Shown here: piece by piece, positions 12,281 to 24,378 of the stretch
How the letters are laid out: each line of letters starts with the position of its first letter
Position numbering within the stretch: position 1 is the first letter of the stretch
Assembly (NCBI GenBank): GCA_021234155.1
Contig: JAJEKV010000022.1
Span: 9,738,934 to 9,802,933 of the forward strand
Direction of reading: 5' to 3'
Length of the DNA: 64,000 nucleotides
Origin: Isoetes taiwanensis
Lineage: Eukaryota > Streptophyta > Lycopodiopsida > Isoetales > Isoetaceae
Position numbers and translations under genes: made by a program
Notes under the pieces: generated by a model
What the model was told of the DNA's origin: nothing
Databases searched by the model: none
Seen by the model: the letters and a program-made list of their open reading frames with translations, nothing else

Positions 12281-13080
12281 TCCAAGAATGCCTCCTATGG
12301 AACTCTCTGCCCGACCTGCTTGCCCACATCCGCGAATAACGTAGCCTACTAAACCTAACCATTACTGAATCTAACTTAAAATGAACAACAAGAGAAATCG
12401 AAAAAAGATTCTCTTAGGCCCCATTCATATACATTTCTCTACAATACACTCCAATAACCATTCAAACCTTATGCTACAAACATACCCTTTCACGAACTAG
12501 CAAACTATATTGTCTCACCCCATTGTGTATGACCCTTAATAGAATTCAATCAGAAGCATTTTAATTTATGACATATTTGGCAAGTAGGTGTCATTTTGCA
12601 ATATGTATATGTTTCATGTCTTTGTCACAAAGAAGACAGAAGGTTGTACATTTATCTCATATCCTGAGCAAGTTTACTAGCCAAATGACTTCCTGTGTAT
12701 CTACATATAACTCAACCTCTATGGTGATTGTTGCATATAGTTTGCTAGCCAAATGACTTCCTGTGTATCTACATATAACTCAACCTCTATGGTGATTGTT
12801 GTATGGGTCCCATGACCTATTGGTCTCCGTGGACGTTAAAAAAACTATTCTATTCTATTTGCTAGTTCGTGAAAGGGTATGTTTGTAACATAAGGTTTGA
12901 ATGGTTATTGGGGTGTATTGTAGAGAAATGTGTACATGAATGGGGCCTAAGAGAATCTTTGCGATTTCTACTGTTGTTCATTTGGGTTAGATTCAGTAAT
13001 GGTTAGGTTTAGTAGGCTACGTTATTCGCGGATCTGGGCAAGCAGGTCGGGCAGAGAGTTCCATAGGAGGCATTCTTGGA
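12281..13080. repeat. Large inverted repeat with arms of about 225-230 bp
   Basis: The left arm (12281-12510) reappears in inverted orientation at 12857-13080. For example, TCCAAGAATGCCTCCTATGG on the left pairs with CCATAGGAGGCATTCTTGGA on the right, and GAACTAGCAAA pairs with TTTGCTAGTTC. The 350-bp spacer contains a 68-bp direct duplication (12677-12744 and from 12745) and a LINE 3'-end motif with an (ATTCT) tail at about 12805-12860. Confidence 0.9.
12677..12805. repeat. Tandem duplication, 2 x 68 bp
   Basis: Two adjacent copies of a unit starting CTAGCCAAATGACTTCCTG, inside the spacer of the inverted repeat. The second copy runs into the LINE-type motif GGGTCCCATGACC. Confidence 0.9.
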
Positions 13081-14200
13081 TTGCAATTCGCATTCATAAT
13101 GTCCAGGTTTAAAAGGTGTATTGTGTATAATTTGGTTATATATCTAGGATTAAAAGGCCTGATGTGTATCATTTCATTTAGCTAGGATCAAAAGGGTGGT
13201 TGTATATAATTTGGTTATATCTAGGATTCAAATCGTAAATCATTTGGTTAGTCCTGGTGGTAGTTATTTCTAAAATTAGAAGTTCAATATGTTCTTCGAT
13301 AAAGTGCATGAAATATACAAACCTTGTACTTGTGCAATGCTCCTAGGTCAACTTTACAGTACCACATTAAGGTTTGACACTTTGTGCAGAGAAAATGTTT
13401 GACACTTGTTGTGTCTAATAGTTAAGTGTCTAGCCTATTTTTAGTGGGAGTCTTATGTAAGAGTACTCACGTCATATAAGAGTGATGTTCCACTAGAGTG
13501 GTGCCTCATATTTTAGCCATTTCTATTGGGCCACATAATCAAATAAGAAAAAAATGATTTTCTACTTTTAAAAATAAGAATGTCCCATTTAGGTTTGGAT
13601 AGGTTTGGTTTCTCCTTTTAAGGGGAATGGAGTCTTATTTTATACCGAGGGATTTCCCTGGTATAAAATAAGACAGTGTCACATTTGTTAAAAATATCAT
13701 TAAAGTAAGACATTTTCACTAGCATTTTGATGGTGTCTTATTTTATGACACCTTATATAGTGGAAAAACAACTTCAATTCTATGTGTCGTATTTTTTTAT
13801 TTGGAGTCATAAACGATGTCATATCTCAATGTCACTGTCTTATTTTATGGCTACAGTAGAAAATCACCCTAAGAACGACATTATGTGTGAATTGACATCT
13901 AATATGCATTAAACCAAACATTATCTTATTCATGCACTTTGTACTATATTGCTTTGCTAAGTTTACTGTTTTGCCAAGCAAGTAATGCTTTGCCAAATGC
14001 TGTTATAATACATTTTGAAGATATCCTTCTCCTATGACAACCCTACACAAGAGACAATGGTATGACTTAACAAGCACAATCTCGCTATCTATAAAAGTGT
14101 ACAATAAAGTGGCAAAATACTATATTATATTTGTCTTCCTCATTCAGTAGAATGTCTTGGAGAAAACATTTTACTTCTTGGGCATTGAGGTTGCTAGAAA
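13081..14200. other. Gene-free stretch
   Basis: AT-rich, with no recognisable gene. Partial repetition of GGATTAAAAGG/GGATCAAAAGG-type phrases occurs at 13100-13230. Confidence 0.5.
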
Positions 14201-14209
14201 CAACCATTT

Positions 14210-14900
14210 TACTTTTAACACATGTCAGGGATTATAATATCCAATTGAGATCTTCTGCCATAGTATCAATATCTTGCTTTTTTGGGCATGTTGAGGAGCA
14301 AAACTGTGTGTGTTGGCATGAAGGTGAATAGATAAAACTTTATCTCGTAATAGAGCCTTGCATTTACCTAAGCTCACCAAATCATTACAACATAGCATAA
14401 GTGTCCAGGATGGATAGCTTGCATCATAGGATGGGATAGCTTGCATCATACTGTGAGACTCAAAATCCAACGCAATAGTAGTCCTGCAACTCGTCTACCA
14501 TGTTCCACAACATCAAACCTTCTACATGACTTTAGCAATGTCATCTATGATGTCATATGAGAAAACAATGGCATATTGTCGATTATATCCTCAGCCGCAT
14601 CCAGATATCCCATCCGCCCAAGAAGATAATACATTTGCAACTTTCCACCTCCAAAATAGATACATGGCTCGGTCTGTAGATATAGAGCAGCACTAGCCTT
14701 CATTAATAAAACCAGCATGGCTACATGCATATTAGATGTGAACAAATGTCACATCATCTGGCAGAATTCCTTCCTGACATGTTTGCTCATATATTTGAAT
14801 GGTATTCATCATGGCCATGCTGGCATATACTAAAATCATTGCACGCCATGATATACAAAAGATCTTGCAAACTTGCCTTCATAAATTTGCTTGCAATTGA
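14210..14900 (-). pseudogene. PPR protein pseudogene (E/DYW-subclass C-terminal region)
   Basis: Minus-strand translation reads in order as the last PPR motifs of a plant organellar RNA-editing-type PPR protein. From about 14880 it gives 'SWRAMILVYASMAMMNTI' and 'CQEGILPDDVTFVHI'. From about 14640 it gives 'YLLGRMGYLDAAEDIIDNMP', and from about 14540 'MTLLKSCRRFDVVEHGRR'. It then degrades, with a possible E-domain end near 14290 (H-x-F followed by KSKIL). Family members have 'W' where a TAG stop now stands between 'HMTS' and 'MTLLKSC'; another stop follows 'DDVTFVHI', and frames shift. Intact relatives bind organellar transcripts. This copy cannot encode a full protein. Only the 3' part is present, which suggests a truncated retrocopy or decayed gene. 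Confidence 0.8.
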
Positions 14901-14949
14901 AAAAACAATAAGTTTTTAATATTGCTTGCTCTTGTAAAGCTTTATCACC

Positions 14950-15900
14950 TTAGTCTATAGCCTGATAATAGACAAATACAAGCTTTGCACAAACATTAAA
15001 CTTTGTGTTACAGGGTTTCTTCCAAGACACTCACTTGTACACTACGCATCAATCTGTTGAAAATTCTATGTTGAAGCAATCCATTTTTCTAACTGCAAAA
15101 GACATTATGAATTCATCTATTATTCACAATTGAAATTTAAATGTATCCAAGTATTAGTGCATGTACGAAATGCCTCAAATTCAGGAGCCTGCAGTCTGCA
15201 TAAAATACATGCCAGTCATTTCCATTAAATGATTTCAACGAGAAAATGGCAATCGATGATGAGTGCAAATGGATCTGAACGGAACATCATGCAAGAAAAG
15301 AATATATAAATCCAAGTTTCACACACATATTAAGATGGCATTTTGTACCAAAATCTTTGGCTTATTTATAAATTCAACAATGTAAACATAAATTTGTTTT
15401 CCATTTGTATGAGATGGCAAAATAAGACAACGATGTAAAAGATAAACATACACCTTATAGGAGCACTCCTAAAGCTGATATGTGCTACAAAATTGAGAGT
15501 GTGCAGTTCATATTCTAATTGGCCACTAGAGCATAGCCTCCTAATATGATCATGCTCCCGAATGAGATAGGCTTCCCTAAAGTCCAGGGCAGTGGTTCAT
15601 GCTATCTTTTTACGTCTTGCACTCTTATTGCTTAAAATACACGTGATGTAAATGCATGTGATGCAGTTAGTAGAGGTGTTTATGCATATGCAAAATGGGG
15701 TCCTCGTGATGTTACTTGTCTCATTTTTAGTGTCCTTTTGTCCACCCAAATTAGCACTATTTTTTAGTATTATGGGAAGAGGGAAATTCAAAATTAACGA
15801 GAATATCGGGGGGTGGTTGATTCCCCCTTTCTCGAGGGAGAGAGATCTCGTTTCTTTCTTTCCATCCATTTTTTGTTCAGGCTTCTTGTGATCCAATGAC
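14950..15900. other. Gene-free stretch
   Basis: No gene, RNA or repeat recognised. Confidence 0.5.
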
Positions 15901-16137
15901 TAATGACGAAGACGGAGGCGGAAATGGCGTTTGCAGAAGCAACGGCAAAGAGCAAGCAAGATGAGGCAAAATTGTCAAATGAAAATTTAGATTGGAGTAT
16001 TGAGCACTCAAAAAAGCAATTGCAACATGCAGCCTCCATAATCACGAAAACGTTTTTGGATTTGACAGGTTCGATGTCTACAAACCAGAAGAAAGAAGTA
16101 TGGCATCTAGTGGAGAACAACAAATTTATGCAGGTTG

Positions 16138-16148
16138 CAGTGTCTGAT

Positions 16149-16179
<31 letters not shown>

Positions 16180-16374
16180 TATTTTAATGTCACGCCACTA
16201 GGCCGCATCCAACTGGACATGTGACCACACACCACATTACATTGCTTGGTTGGGTCTTGCCCCCAACCACTTTACATTGTGTCTGTGGGTTTTGACACCC
16301 AACAGTTCAGAGTGCGATTCTGGGCAGTCTCGAACTCGAGACCTATAGTTGCTAGACCTAGTGTGTTCACAGTG
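16138..16374 (-). mobile_element. SINE-like insertion with (TATC)n tail
   Basis: Minus-strand copy. It ends on the left in a GATA/TATC simple repeat (about 16150-16178) and on the right carries a Pol III B-box-like string (GAGTTCGAGACTGCC on the minus strand, about 16325-16345). A short CAGTG flanks both sides (16138-16142 and 16370-16374). It interrupts the transposase-like reading frame. The family is not identified and the A box is weak. Confidence 0.5.
16150..16178. repeat. (GATA)n microsatellite
   Basis: About seven consecutive GATA units at the left edge of the SINE-like insertion. Confidence 0.95.
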
Positions 16375-16799
16375 AAATTGTTGGTAGCATCCAAGAAACC
16401 ATACAGCATGTGAAAGGAGTGGAGTCCAATGACAAATTAGCAGCAAAAAGAGCAGCATTAGTCATGGCACTTGGGAAGGTCAGGCATGGCAGCAAAAGAT
16501 TAGCTGCCAAGGCTTTAGGAATTCATCCAAGGAATTGTTCCAGAGCTAAGAAGCACCGTGTTGCAATTAGTAATAAAAATGCATTGTGGGCTCTTGGGGG
16601 AAGGAAGAAGATAAAGGATTCCCTGAGCCAAGAAGTGATTGAAAAAGTTGTGGATTATTGGACAAACTACACCAGAGTTTCGCCTAACTTCAAGGACGTC
16701 AGATCTGGTAGAGGAAAACATCCTAAGCATCCAACACATTACCTTGATGTGAGCGGTGTATACTATCCGTAGATCAGTTTTTACTAAGTTTTTTCACGT

Positions 16800-17110
16800 T
16801 TACTAATACTAATATTTTTTATAAGTTTTGAAGTATTGATTCTAATATGATCTGCTAATGGAATTAATCTGCACGTTCTTCTCGTGGTAGCAAGTCTTAG
16901 TGCTATTGATGGTTGATAATGTATCATTTTTTGATATAGTGCTAAGGTTTCTCACCTTTATAATGTTGGTGCCACGTTTAGTAATTGTGTTGATGTTAGT
17001 GCCACTGTTAGTGATTTTGTAAATGACAGTGCTAATATTACTAATTTCGTTAATGTTGTTCCACTGTTAGTAATTTTGTCAATGTTAGCACTAAACTTAA
17101 TATGTAGTTA
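16800..17110. repeat. Degenerate AT-rich minisatellite
   Basis: Repeated phrases of the form GTTAGTGCCACTGTTAGTGA / TTAGTAATTTTGTCAATG recur every 40-60 bp. It lies between two coding blocks of the transposase-like gene and may be intronic. Confidence 0.65.
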
Positions 17111-17504
17111 GTGAAGCACCACCTACCACTACAGATTAGCAATTCTTTCATCTCAATGTCCTAGCACTAGTTAGTGGTTTGGTTTGCTAAGGGTTATGTT
17201 GTAATGCTAATGGAATCAGTAATTAGTTCTAAGTTGCTATTCATTAGCAGTTGTTTTTTCTAGTGGTATTAGCATTAGCATTTACTAAGTAGTTTTCTAT
17301 TCTTATTCCGCATTGTAATTCTTCACTAGTTTCAAGCAAGACAATCCAGATGTTCAAATTAAGCAGAGAGCCTTCAAGAAATTAAAGCCTTACTTTGTTG
17401 TAAAGCTATCTGAATTCAATACCTGTTCTTGCGTTTATCATGAGAGGATGTCAATGCTGAGGGAAGGGGTGAAGAACATGAGGAAAAAGTCCATGGTGCA
17501 CGGT

Positions 17505-17740
17505 GCAGATTGTTGTGGGTGTGGAGGAAGTGTAGCAGCTACTTTTTCCCAAATGCCCCGGTCCCAATGAAGGAGAAGGAACTTCACTTTGAACTCATTC
17601 CACGTCAACAATCTTGTCTCATTATACCATGCAGATACCGTGAGCACACCTGCTGCGCGCCACCGATGTTGAGTCAATGGATGGACAGAAGAGACCAGGG
17701 GACAATCTGCCTGACCGTCACCCAAAGGGATCCACCATGT
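17505..17740 (-). mobile_element. L1-type LINE fragment
   Basis: The minus-strand frame reads 'HRWRAAGVLTVSAWYNETR' and 'HWDRGIWEKVAATLPP', aligning with 'RRWVLAGVVSIQAWYEE' and 'WDVSLWEKVE' of the LINE at 2.3-3.8 kb. Only about 235 bp survive. It truncates the transposase-like gene on its left and abuts duplicated segment A on its right. Confidence 0.8.
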
Positions 17741-18889
17741 GTCCTATGCCAATTCCTCGGAATCACATTTGGGTACTTAAATTCCGGTTTACAGGTTTGG
17801 AACATAAAATTCACCACATAATGACACGTTGCAAATTTGATGGAAGTTGAATTACAAACATGCTGAAACTTCGCGTATCATAAAGTTAGTAAAAAAATAC
17901 ACATTCAAGTCTTGCAACCAAGTTTTATAAGTCGTTTTGCTAACACACATTTAATATCCCAGTTCAAGATAGTTCCAGCAACAAAATACTTCCAATTCAA
18001 GGTTCTTCTAGCAACAATATACTTCAAGGCCTGCAACAACCTGCAAACAAAATAATGGACAAAACAGTGTAAATAAACAAACTGGAGCATAATTCTACAA
18101 TAAAGGAAAGTATGCACATACTAATAGAGATTTTTCAATATTTTTTCGAGGGTCGGAAAAATAGCTCAAGTTGATGATTACCTGTTGAATGTGATTACCA
18201 GACATGGATAACCATTTCAGTCTCAATGTTTAAATAAACTTGCATGCAAAAATGTTTGCACCAATAGTAACATCATCTCTAGCATCATCTGCACTTGGCA
18301 AATTGAAACAAACAACTAGTTTAAGCATCCAACAACAAGCATGACACATTTTAGGGTGCATTTTTACTTGACCTAAGCAAAAAAGCATATCGCGACACAG
18401 GTGCTGGAAAAGTGCTGACACACTTCATTTAACTTTTTTGTAGCACGTCAAGGCCTTCATCAATCAACCAAACACATTATTTGAGCGGGAAAATTTATTT
18501 TCTAATCCATAGAATCAGAATTAGCCACGTCTGTGATCCAAGATTTGTGTTGTTGATTTTATTCAGCACGTCAGAGCATTCATCTACCATCCATAAAAGT
18601 CATTATTTAGGTGGAAAAATGTGTTTGTGGATCCAAACGATGAGAATTTTCTGCTTCAGCGATCCGAATAGAGGTGCTGAAAAAGTTAAATTTGACTGCA
18701 TAAAATGTAATGCCTATCATATCCCATACTAGCCCTTCAAAAATGACAAATACAACACTTCAGTTCCGCATACTCATCATATGCAATGCCTAAAAAAGGA
18801 TGCTTGAGAGGTGCTGGCAGGTGCAAAAAGTGGGTAGGTCAAGCAAAAACACACCCTTAAGCCTTCAACATCAAGCAACAATGTAAAAA

Positions 18890-19640
18890 ATATATGTAAA
18901 ATCGAATTTACACGAGGAAGTGTCTTGAACCATATTCTGCACCAGATTCTCACAAACATCGGCATCATGTTCTTGACTACCATTAAAAACTGGAAGTGGC
19001 AAACAAGTAGGATTCACCAAGCCAGCTACTTGTGAGTTCAAAACTAGACAAAATTTGATGATTAGTTACAAGATTTTTATAATTACATATGTGCTACAGA
19101 TTCTTAAAATTATAAGAACCTACATGCATAAGATGTACCTATAAAATGGTAGAATTATAAGAACCAATATGCTATTTGTGTTATTTACAGAATATTAGAA
19201 TTGTAAGAACCTAAATGCACAAGATGCAGAATAGTAGAATCAGAAAAACATACATGCATAAGATCTTTCTGCATCAGGAGAATTTTCCAGTAAAGAATCA
19301 GTAGATTCAGCAAGAACTCCATAAGGATCTTCTACAGTATTGTTTTTAGCCGCATCATCTACTCTAGATAGCAAAACTACAAAAAAATAGTGAAAACTTA
19401 GTATTAGAAATAAAAAAACATGAAAGATTTATGTTCTAGAAAAATGCAAAAAGTCGTCAGGATCAGGCTTCTTGGTTTCCAATACAGCATCTTACATCAA
19501 TCAATTACCATTACCCTTAGATGCCAGATTTATAACCCTATGACCTGTTCTTGGACGACGGAAATCAAGCTACTCAAGATGTCTGCGACGTGCCATAACT
19601 ACCGAGAGTGCTGGCGCCAAGGCAAGAACACAATAAGGAA
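18890..19640 (-). pseudogene. Exon-like blocks in duplicated segment, copy A
   Basis: Three minus-strand blocks look coding. The first, about 19640-19435, reads 'MARRRHLE-stop-LDFRRPRT' and 'HRVINLASKGNGN', then more stops. The second, about 19376-19252, reads 'SRVDDAAKNNTVEDPYGV' and 'STDSLLENSPDAERSY', with AG and GT dinucleotides at plausible splice positions. The third, about 19020-18910, reads 'NPTCLPLPVFNGSQEHD' and 'NLVQNMVQDTSS'. The product is not recognised. The TAG after 'RRRHLE' is present in copy B as well, so either the reading frame was already dead before duplication or it starts elsewhere. Confidence 0.4.
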
Positions 19641-19684
19641 ACAGAAAAAATGAACGAAATTTTTTTCCCCAACTATTTTATTGT

Positions 19685-19798
19685 TAGGGTAACATTTTTG
19701 TCCAAAATTCCCCCTTTATTCAGTAAGCCGCTTCTGGCTACCGCCGATTGCGGCTTAACCAGATAGAGGGGGAATTTTGTCCCAAAAATGTTACCCTA
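19685..19798. mobile_element. Foldback MITE, copy A (114 bp)
   Basis: Almost entirely palindromic. Each end reads TAGGGTAACATTTTTG inward, continuing with AAAATTCCCCCT, and the centre contains GTAAGCCGC / GCGGCTTAAC. The same element sits at the homologous place in copy B. Confidence 0.85.
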
Positions 19799-19920
19799 GT
19801 ATAACTCACGGCTTCCACAGTCGAAGTTGAAGCTGGATCCACAAGTGAGCGTAGATAACAACATATTACTGTAAATGGTTGAAAAAAACCCTATGCACAC
19901 TCTTTTTCCAGTACATGATC

Positions 19921-21505
19921 TGTGACGCTCCTTGCGCTATATACGACAGCCCGCCGTATACATCGAAGGACCTTCCCCATCCAACGGCACCCGTCGTATG
20001 GGCCCTCTGTCTAACTCGCGTCTGGGGTCCAGACTATCGAGTAGAGGACACAGAGATGTCATCCCGTCCCGTCCTCTAGGGGTCCCTATGTCAGCGGAAG
20101 CAAAATATACAACATAAGCACTAGCAACAATAACAATAAACTACCTCGAAGGGTAGTGATAATCCATCTATCCATGTCATCAAATACAACAATACAATGA
20201 ATGCATCAAATACATCAAATAGAGGCTCCTACCCAAGGTTCGGGACTCAAGGGGAGTTGATGGCGGTACGGGGGCCTCCAGATAGAAACGGAAGAGTTAT
20301 GGCAATGACTTCAATGGCAATAGACAATGGCTAGGGTTGACCACTCCATCCGCCCCTCCCGTGCATACTTTGTGAGATAGGCTAAATCAGCTCGACGCGG
20401 ATCAGAACTGCGGAGACATAATCCCATGGTATCACCCAACGAGACTACTCCGGGTTGCATCTCCCGGTCCGGGATGAGGTAGGAAGGGTTGCATCTCCCC
20501 TCCGGAGTGCGGTGGCTCCATGGGCAGCTAGAGGATCGTGGCGACACGCCCGCATCTCTCGACCGAACTCCCCAAAACAAGAGCCAAGCCGACACTTGCA
20601 ACTCTTGAGAGTCGTATGGACACCATTGACCCGGGAAGTGTCGGACTCCATACTGCCCACACGAAATGACCGACTATGAGCCTAGCCGCTATGGGACCCC
20701 GAGAGTCACAGCTTCGGCAGGTCCTCCCTCCACTTTGCCACTGACCCCGTTGTGTGGTGCTCAGTCACTCCATAGCCTCCGTAGAGCCAGGTGGGCTCTA
20801 TGCACAGGCCGCATAATAATGGGAACTAGTGGGTCTAAACTAGGAGCATCATCTACTAGTGGCTACTAGGTCTCTACCCCCCCCTTCCCAATACACAAGA
20901 GGTGCAAATATGAGATCAACCAACATCATATCAACATAATCTTGATAATAAAAGAGAATAACAACTAATCCTAATCACATACATCTAACTTATAGTTAGG
21001 GTTCATTGATTAGGGTTCATGTTCAGGACAATAGGTTCTAGAATGGCTCTACTACAATACTGAATCTATCCGAAATACCTGCCTCTGACGTGCTATCGCT
21101 AACTCCCCTGGTTCTCCATCCCTAGCAAGTAGTTGGAGAAGATGATCCTCCTCTGCTGCTGCAACTCAGGCTGTCGAAGACGGTCTTCGAGTCGGAGCTC
21201 TGATCGCGAACTGGTAGGTCTGAGGTTGCTGGAGCCAAAAGTGGCTAGGGTTTAGGGTTTAGCCTTTTTATATGTTAGGGTTCACATGAGGGCCATTTGG
21301 CTCCAATAGGGCGCGTCCATGTGGCGGGCCACCTATAGAGTGAAGCCACGTGGAAATGGGTCACCTTCTAAGGTTGGCCAAGTTATGTAAATAACTTGGC
21401 CATGCCCCCACACTTGGTGCATACAAGTCTACTAATGTAGATTTGTATAGTGACGTGGGCCTAGGATATACGTATTTATATCGTATATTCTAGGGGAACG
21501 TCACA
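19921..21505 (-). mobile_element. Solo LTR, 1585 bp, with TGATC target-site duplication
   Basis: TGATC lies on both sides (19916-19920 and 21506-21510), and copy B shows the related uninterrupted site. The ends are TGTGACGCTCC and GGAACGTCACA, giving TG...CA termini within an 11-bp imperfect inverted repeat. I read it as minus-strand because the end at 21505 resembles the start of the gypsy LTR at 27199: TGTGACGTTCC, a short palindrome, then ACGTCA. It is related over most of its length to the LTR at about 33890-35324. There is no internal coding region. Confidence 0.9.
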
Positions 21506-21979
21506 TGATCCCGGATGCCAGGATCTCTCATATGCGGACGACTGGGATGTGGCAGGTTTTTTATGGCGGGGAGCATTTGTGTGCCACCTAGCGTATGCCA
21601 GTATGGTTAAATGAGCTCTCCCAAACGGATCCCGTTGGAAGATGTTCGAGATCCCAGAGGATGGGATCTTTACCTCTGGGATCCTCCAATTCAGGGTAAA
21701 GATATTGTATGTCGACAATGCATTGTAGCAATTGGGCCATCATTCTAGCAATGGGCAGATCCATTATAAGATGTGAGGATCAAAACATATAGGGTGCCAA
21801 ATGTGCTGGAATATTCCATATGATGAACATTTTTAATGTGTAGTATGGAAATCATGAAGTAATGGGTGCGCAGTTGTTGGATACCAATGTGTTGAACGCG
21901 TCATTGTATTTTGTAAAAGTGGAGGCTATTTCGGGCCAGAAAGTGGTGGCATGTAGCGAGGGGAATGGGCGGGGGTTTT

Positions 21980-24370
21980 TAATCCCGAAGGGCGGGGTTT
22001 TTAATCCGTGATAAGCTCTCGATAGGTACACTAGCCAACATCTATAGCACACAATTTTATTTGGGGTCCGGTGTTACAACTGGACATTCCCTCACGTTTT
22101 TCATTTTTCGGGTACCCTGCGTGTGCAACTACCCACTTTATACCATTGTAGAAAAGCTGCCGAGATGAATGAAAAGCCTAGCTAGGGGAGCTTTTTGTGC
22201 ATTGCCCTTATTCGAGAATCTACATACATTGTGAAATATGCATGGTGTCTAAGTTGTCTATAATTCGAACATGCACTAGGTAAACGTTCAAGATGCAAGA
22301 AATAGATACATGCATAATGAGTCTAAAAATGCATGCAATTAAACATAAAAATGAAGGAGACATATATCTTATATCTTATACTCTTAGTGATTCAAAGGGC
22401 TGTCCCAATAATTTGCCATAGTAGTTTGCCCCACAACAAAGTACTCAAAGGTAGCACATCCACCATGAGAATCTTGTCATGTACTTCTCTACTTATACAT
22501 AACACACATCATATAATCGTACCATTTAAATCTCCAACTCACAAACGAAAAGATAAATTAAATAATGTTACCTTCTCGGTTGTCACATTTGTACATTCCA
22601 CATTTTCTTCCTCAAAGGTAAGTAAAAGTGTTATAATATATTTGTGTCAAGGCTAACAAAATGTTAGAATCTAATGCATGGATCCAATGCACGCGACATC
22701 AACCTACTCACTTGACAAAGAAAAAAACCCCAAATAGTTTTGCTCTCACCAATGGTTTCTCTAAAAATTGAAGATTCAAAAGTGCAAGAATTTTCTGATT
22801 CAAAAGTCTAAATCCATAATCACGTACAAAAGTAGGGTTTGGACTTCTTCAAAGATACCTACCGCAAAGAACCTTCTAGTATGCTAAGTTGCACCAAAAA
22901 CCACCACGGACTGCCAAGGAATGAGAAAGAAACATGATCAATAGCTAAAAAAATGAACAAAACTAAGATGTTGCGACTTTGTAGAGCCAAAATATCTGCC
23001 AAAACTTTGCAACTTTGCATAGCCAACTTAGATCCAAATCAATTTGCTCAGTCTCCCATTACTGCTTACCATAACAGGGAAAGGAATATGCAAAGCTTGA
23101 CAATTTGCATCATTGCAAATCTTGCAACATATTAGCATGCATTGATGATAGTATATTTTATCCTATACAACTTTAAGCAGATTTTAAACTAATGTTTGAT
23201 CCCAGTACTTGATTTGCAGATCTGATAGCATATTTGACCTTACACAGAATTATTATTCTCAATGCACTTATAAGTACCTCAAACAGATTGCTACAAAGTC
23301 TCCGCCATTACAAATCTACATATTACACCAAAAGGGAGAGAACTTGAGATGTCCGTACATATTCATCCAGCCATATCCCAAGCAAAGCTTAAGTAAAATA
23401 CGTGAGGGACAAAACTAAAAATAATAATCCATTTAGAAATACTTCCTAGTTGGCTGCAACAACTAAGAGGATCTTGAGTGTAACTCTAATTTCCATAATA
23501 TACTTCTCAGCGTTTTGCTAGAACAAAAATCCTCTGTTTTGGTTGAAGGATATTTCAAAAGAGCAAAATAAATCTATTCCCATCTACTTCCTACACATCA
23601 CCTAAAAGTAAATCTGGTGCAACTCCTAGTTCCCTTACCTTGCACACCAATGTTATACTCAATGTCGTTGAATTATCCCTGAAATACCAAGAACCCCATT
23701 AACGATAAGAAACTTCTCTTTAAAAGACTACTGACTTGAAATGACTAAACCCTTACCTTCCACAGCATAAAAGGTAAATGAGTCAAATAGGAGGGGTCTT
23801 TGATTTTGAAATGGGGCTTCTTGATCTGCAGTATCATTTTGCAATGCTTACTTTTAGATTTTTGCTTTCACTGTGAGAAATATTTGGCCATCACTATGCA
23901 AAATAAGTAATCAAATGCCAATAAAAATAACTACTCAAATGCCAGACATATATAAAAACACACCTCCAAGTTGTTGGTCCTGCATTTTACAATAACGAAA
24001 TACTTTAGCATTTTGATGCATTTCCAGAGAATGATAAAGCAGGAGTTTAAGGGAAATATTCTGGACAGTATCCATTGGCCGAAATGATACATTCTGGACA
24101 GTATCCATTGCATGACGCCAGTACTAAGAATTAATGCCAGCATATATAAAATTATGTTGGAATGCTGGACTGTCAAGTAACCAAATCCAAAAATTCTAAG
24201 AAAAGATGAAATCATACCTTTGGGTTTTTTATGCAGGACCTGCAGAATTGTTTGAGCTCTCAGACATCCATGCTCTACTCAGTCTCTCAATGAAGAAGTA
24301 TAGAAACGACAACAGATACTGGTAAAAGAAAACAGGAAAAACTATGCACATAATAGAAGAAGAAGAACTG
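21980..24370. other. Gene-free stretch
   Basis: A GGGCGGGGGTTTTTAATCCC-type LINE-end motif lies at about 21968-22010. Otherwise AT-rich sequence without a recognisable gene. 22.3-24.2 kb could be intron or intergenic. Confidence 0.5.
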
Positions 24371-24378
24371 ATTCAATG

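Larger units (their letters stand above)
15903..17515 (+). pseudogene. Broken transposase-like gene (HTH-type N-terminus, Cys-rich block)
   Basis: Pieces of one protein can be read in order. 15903-16142 is an E/K-rich helical segment. About 16371-16740 has 'NDKLAAKRAALVMALG' and 'RLAAKALGIHP', a helix-turn-helix-like stretch, followed by 'DYWTNYTRVSPNFKDVRSG' and 'HPTHYLDV'. About 17332-17515 reads 'FKQDNPDVQIKQRAFKKLKP', then 'YFVVKLSEFNTCSCVYHERM', and ends in a C-C-x-C pattern. The blocks are separated by a SINE-like insertion (16143-16370) and an AT-rich minisatellite (16.8-17.1 kb, perhaps an intron), and the 3' end runs into a LINE fragment. I recognise the layout as that of a repetitive family seen in some plant and animal genomes but cannot name the superfamily. 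No intact reading frame remains. Confidence 0.6.
17739..21970. repeat. Duplicated segment, copy A
   Basis: Matches copy B (25591-36402) in the same orientation once inserted elements are removed. Landmarks are GTGTCCTATG at the start, TTAAATTCCGGTTTACAGGT, GATCTTCTACAGTATTGTTT, the MITE, GATCCCGGATGCCAGGATCT, and GTGGCATGTAGCGAGG at the end. Copy A carries one solo LTR (19921-21505). It retains 18770-19242, which copy B lost next to its gypsy insertion. Confidence 0.9.

Noticed and set aside
11790-12344. Plus-strand frame of 184 codons
   Set aside because: Composition is low-complexity (N, T, S, K) with no domain. Its end overlaps the inverted-repeat arm, whose minus strand looks more protein-like.
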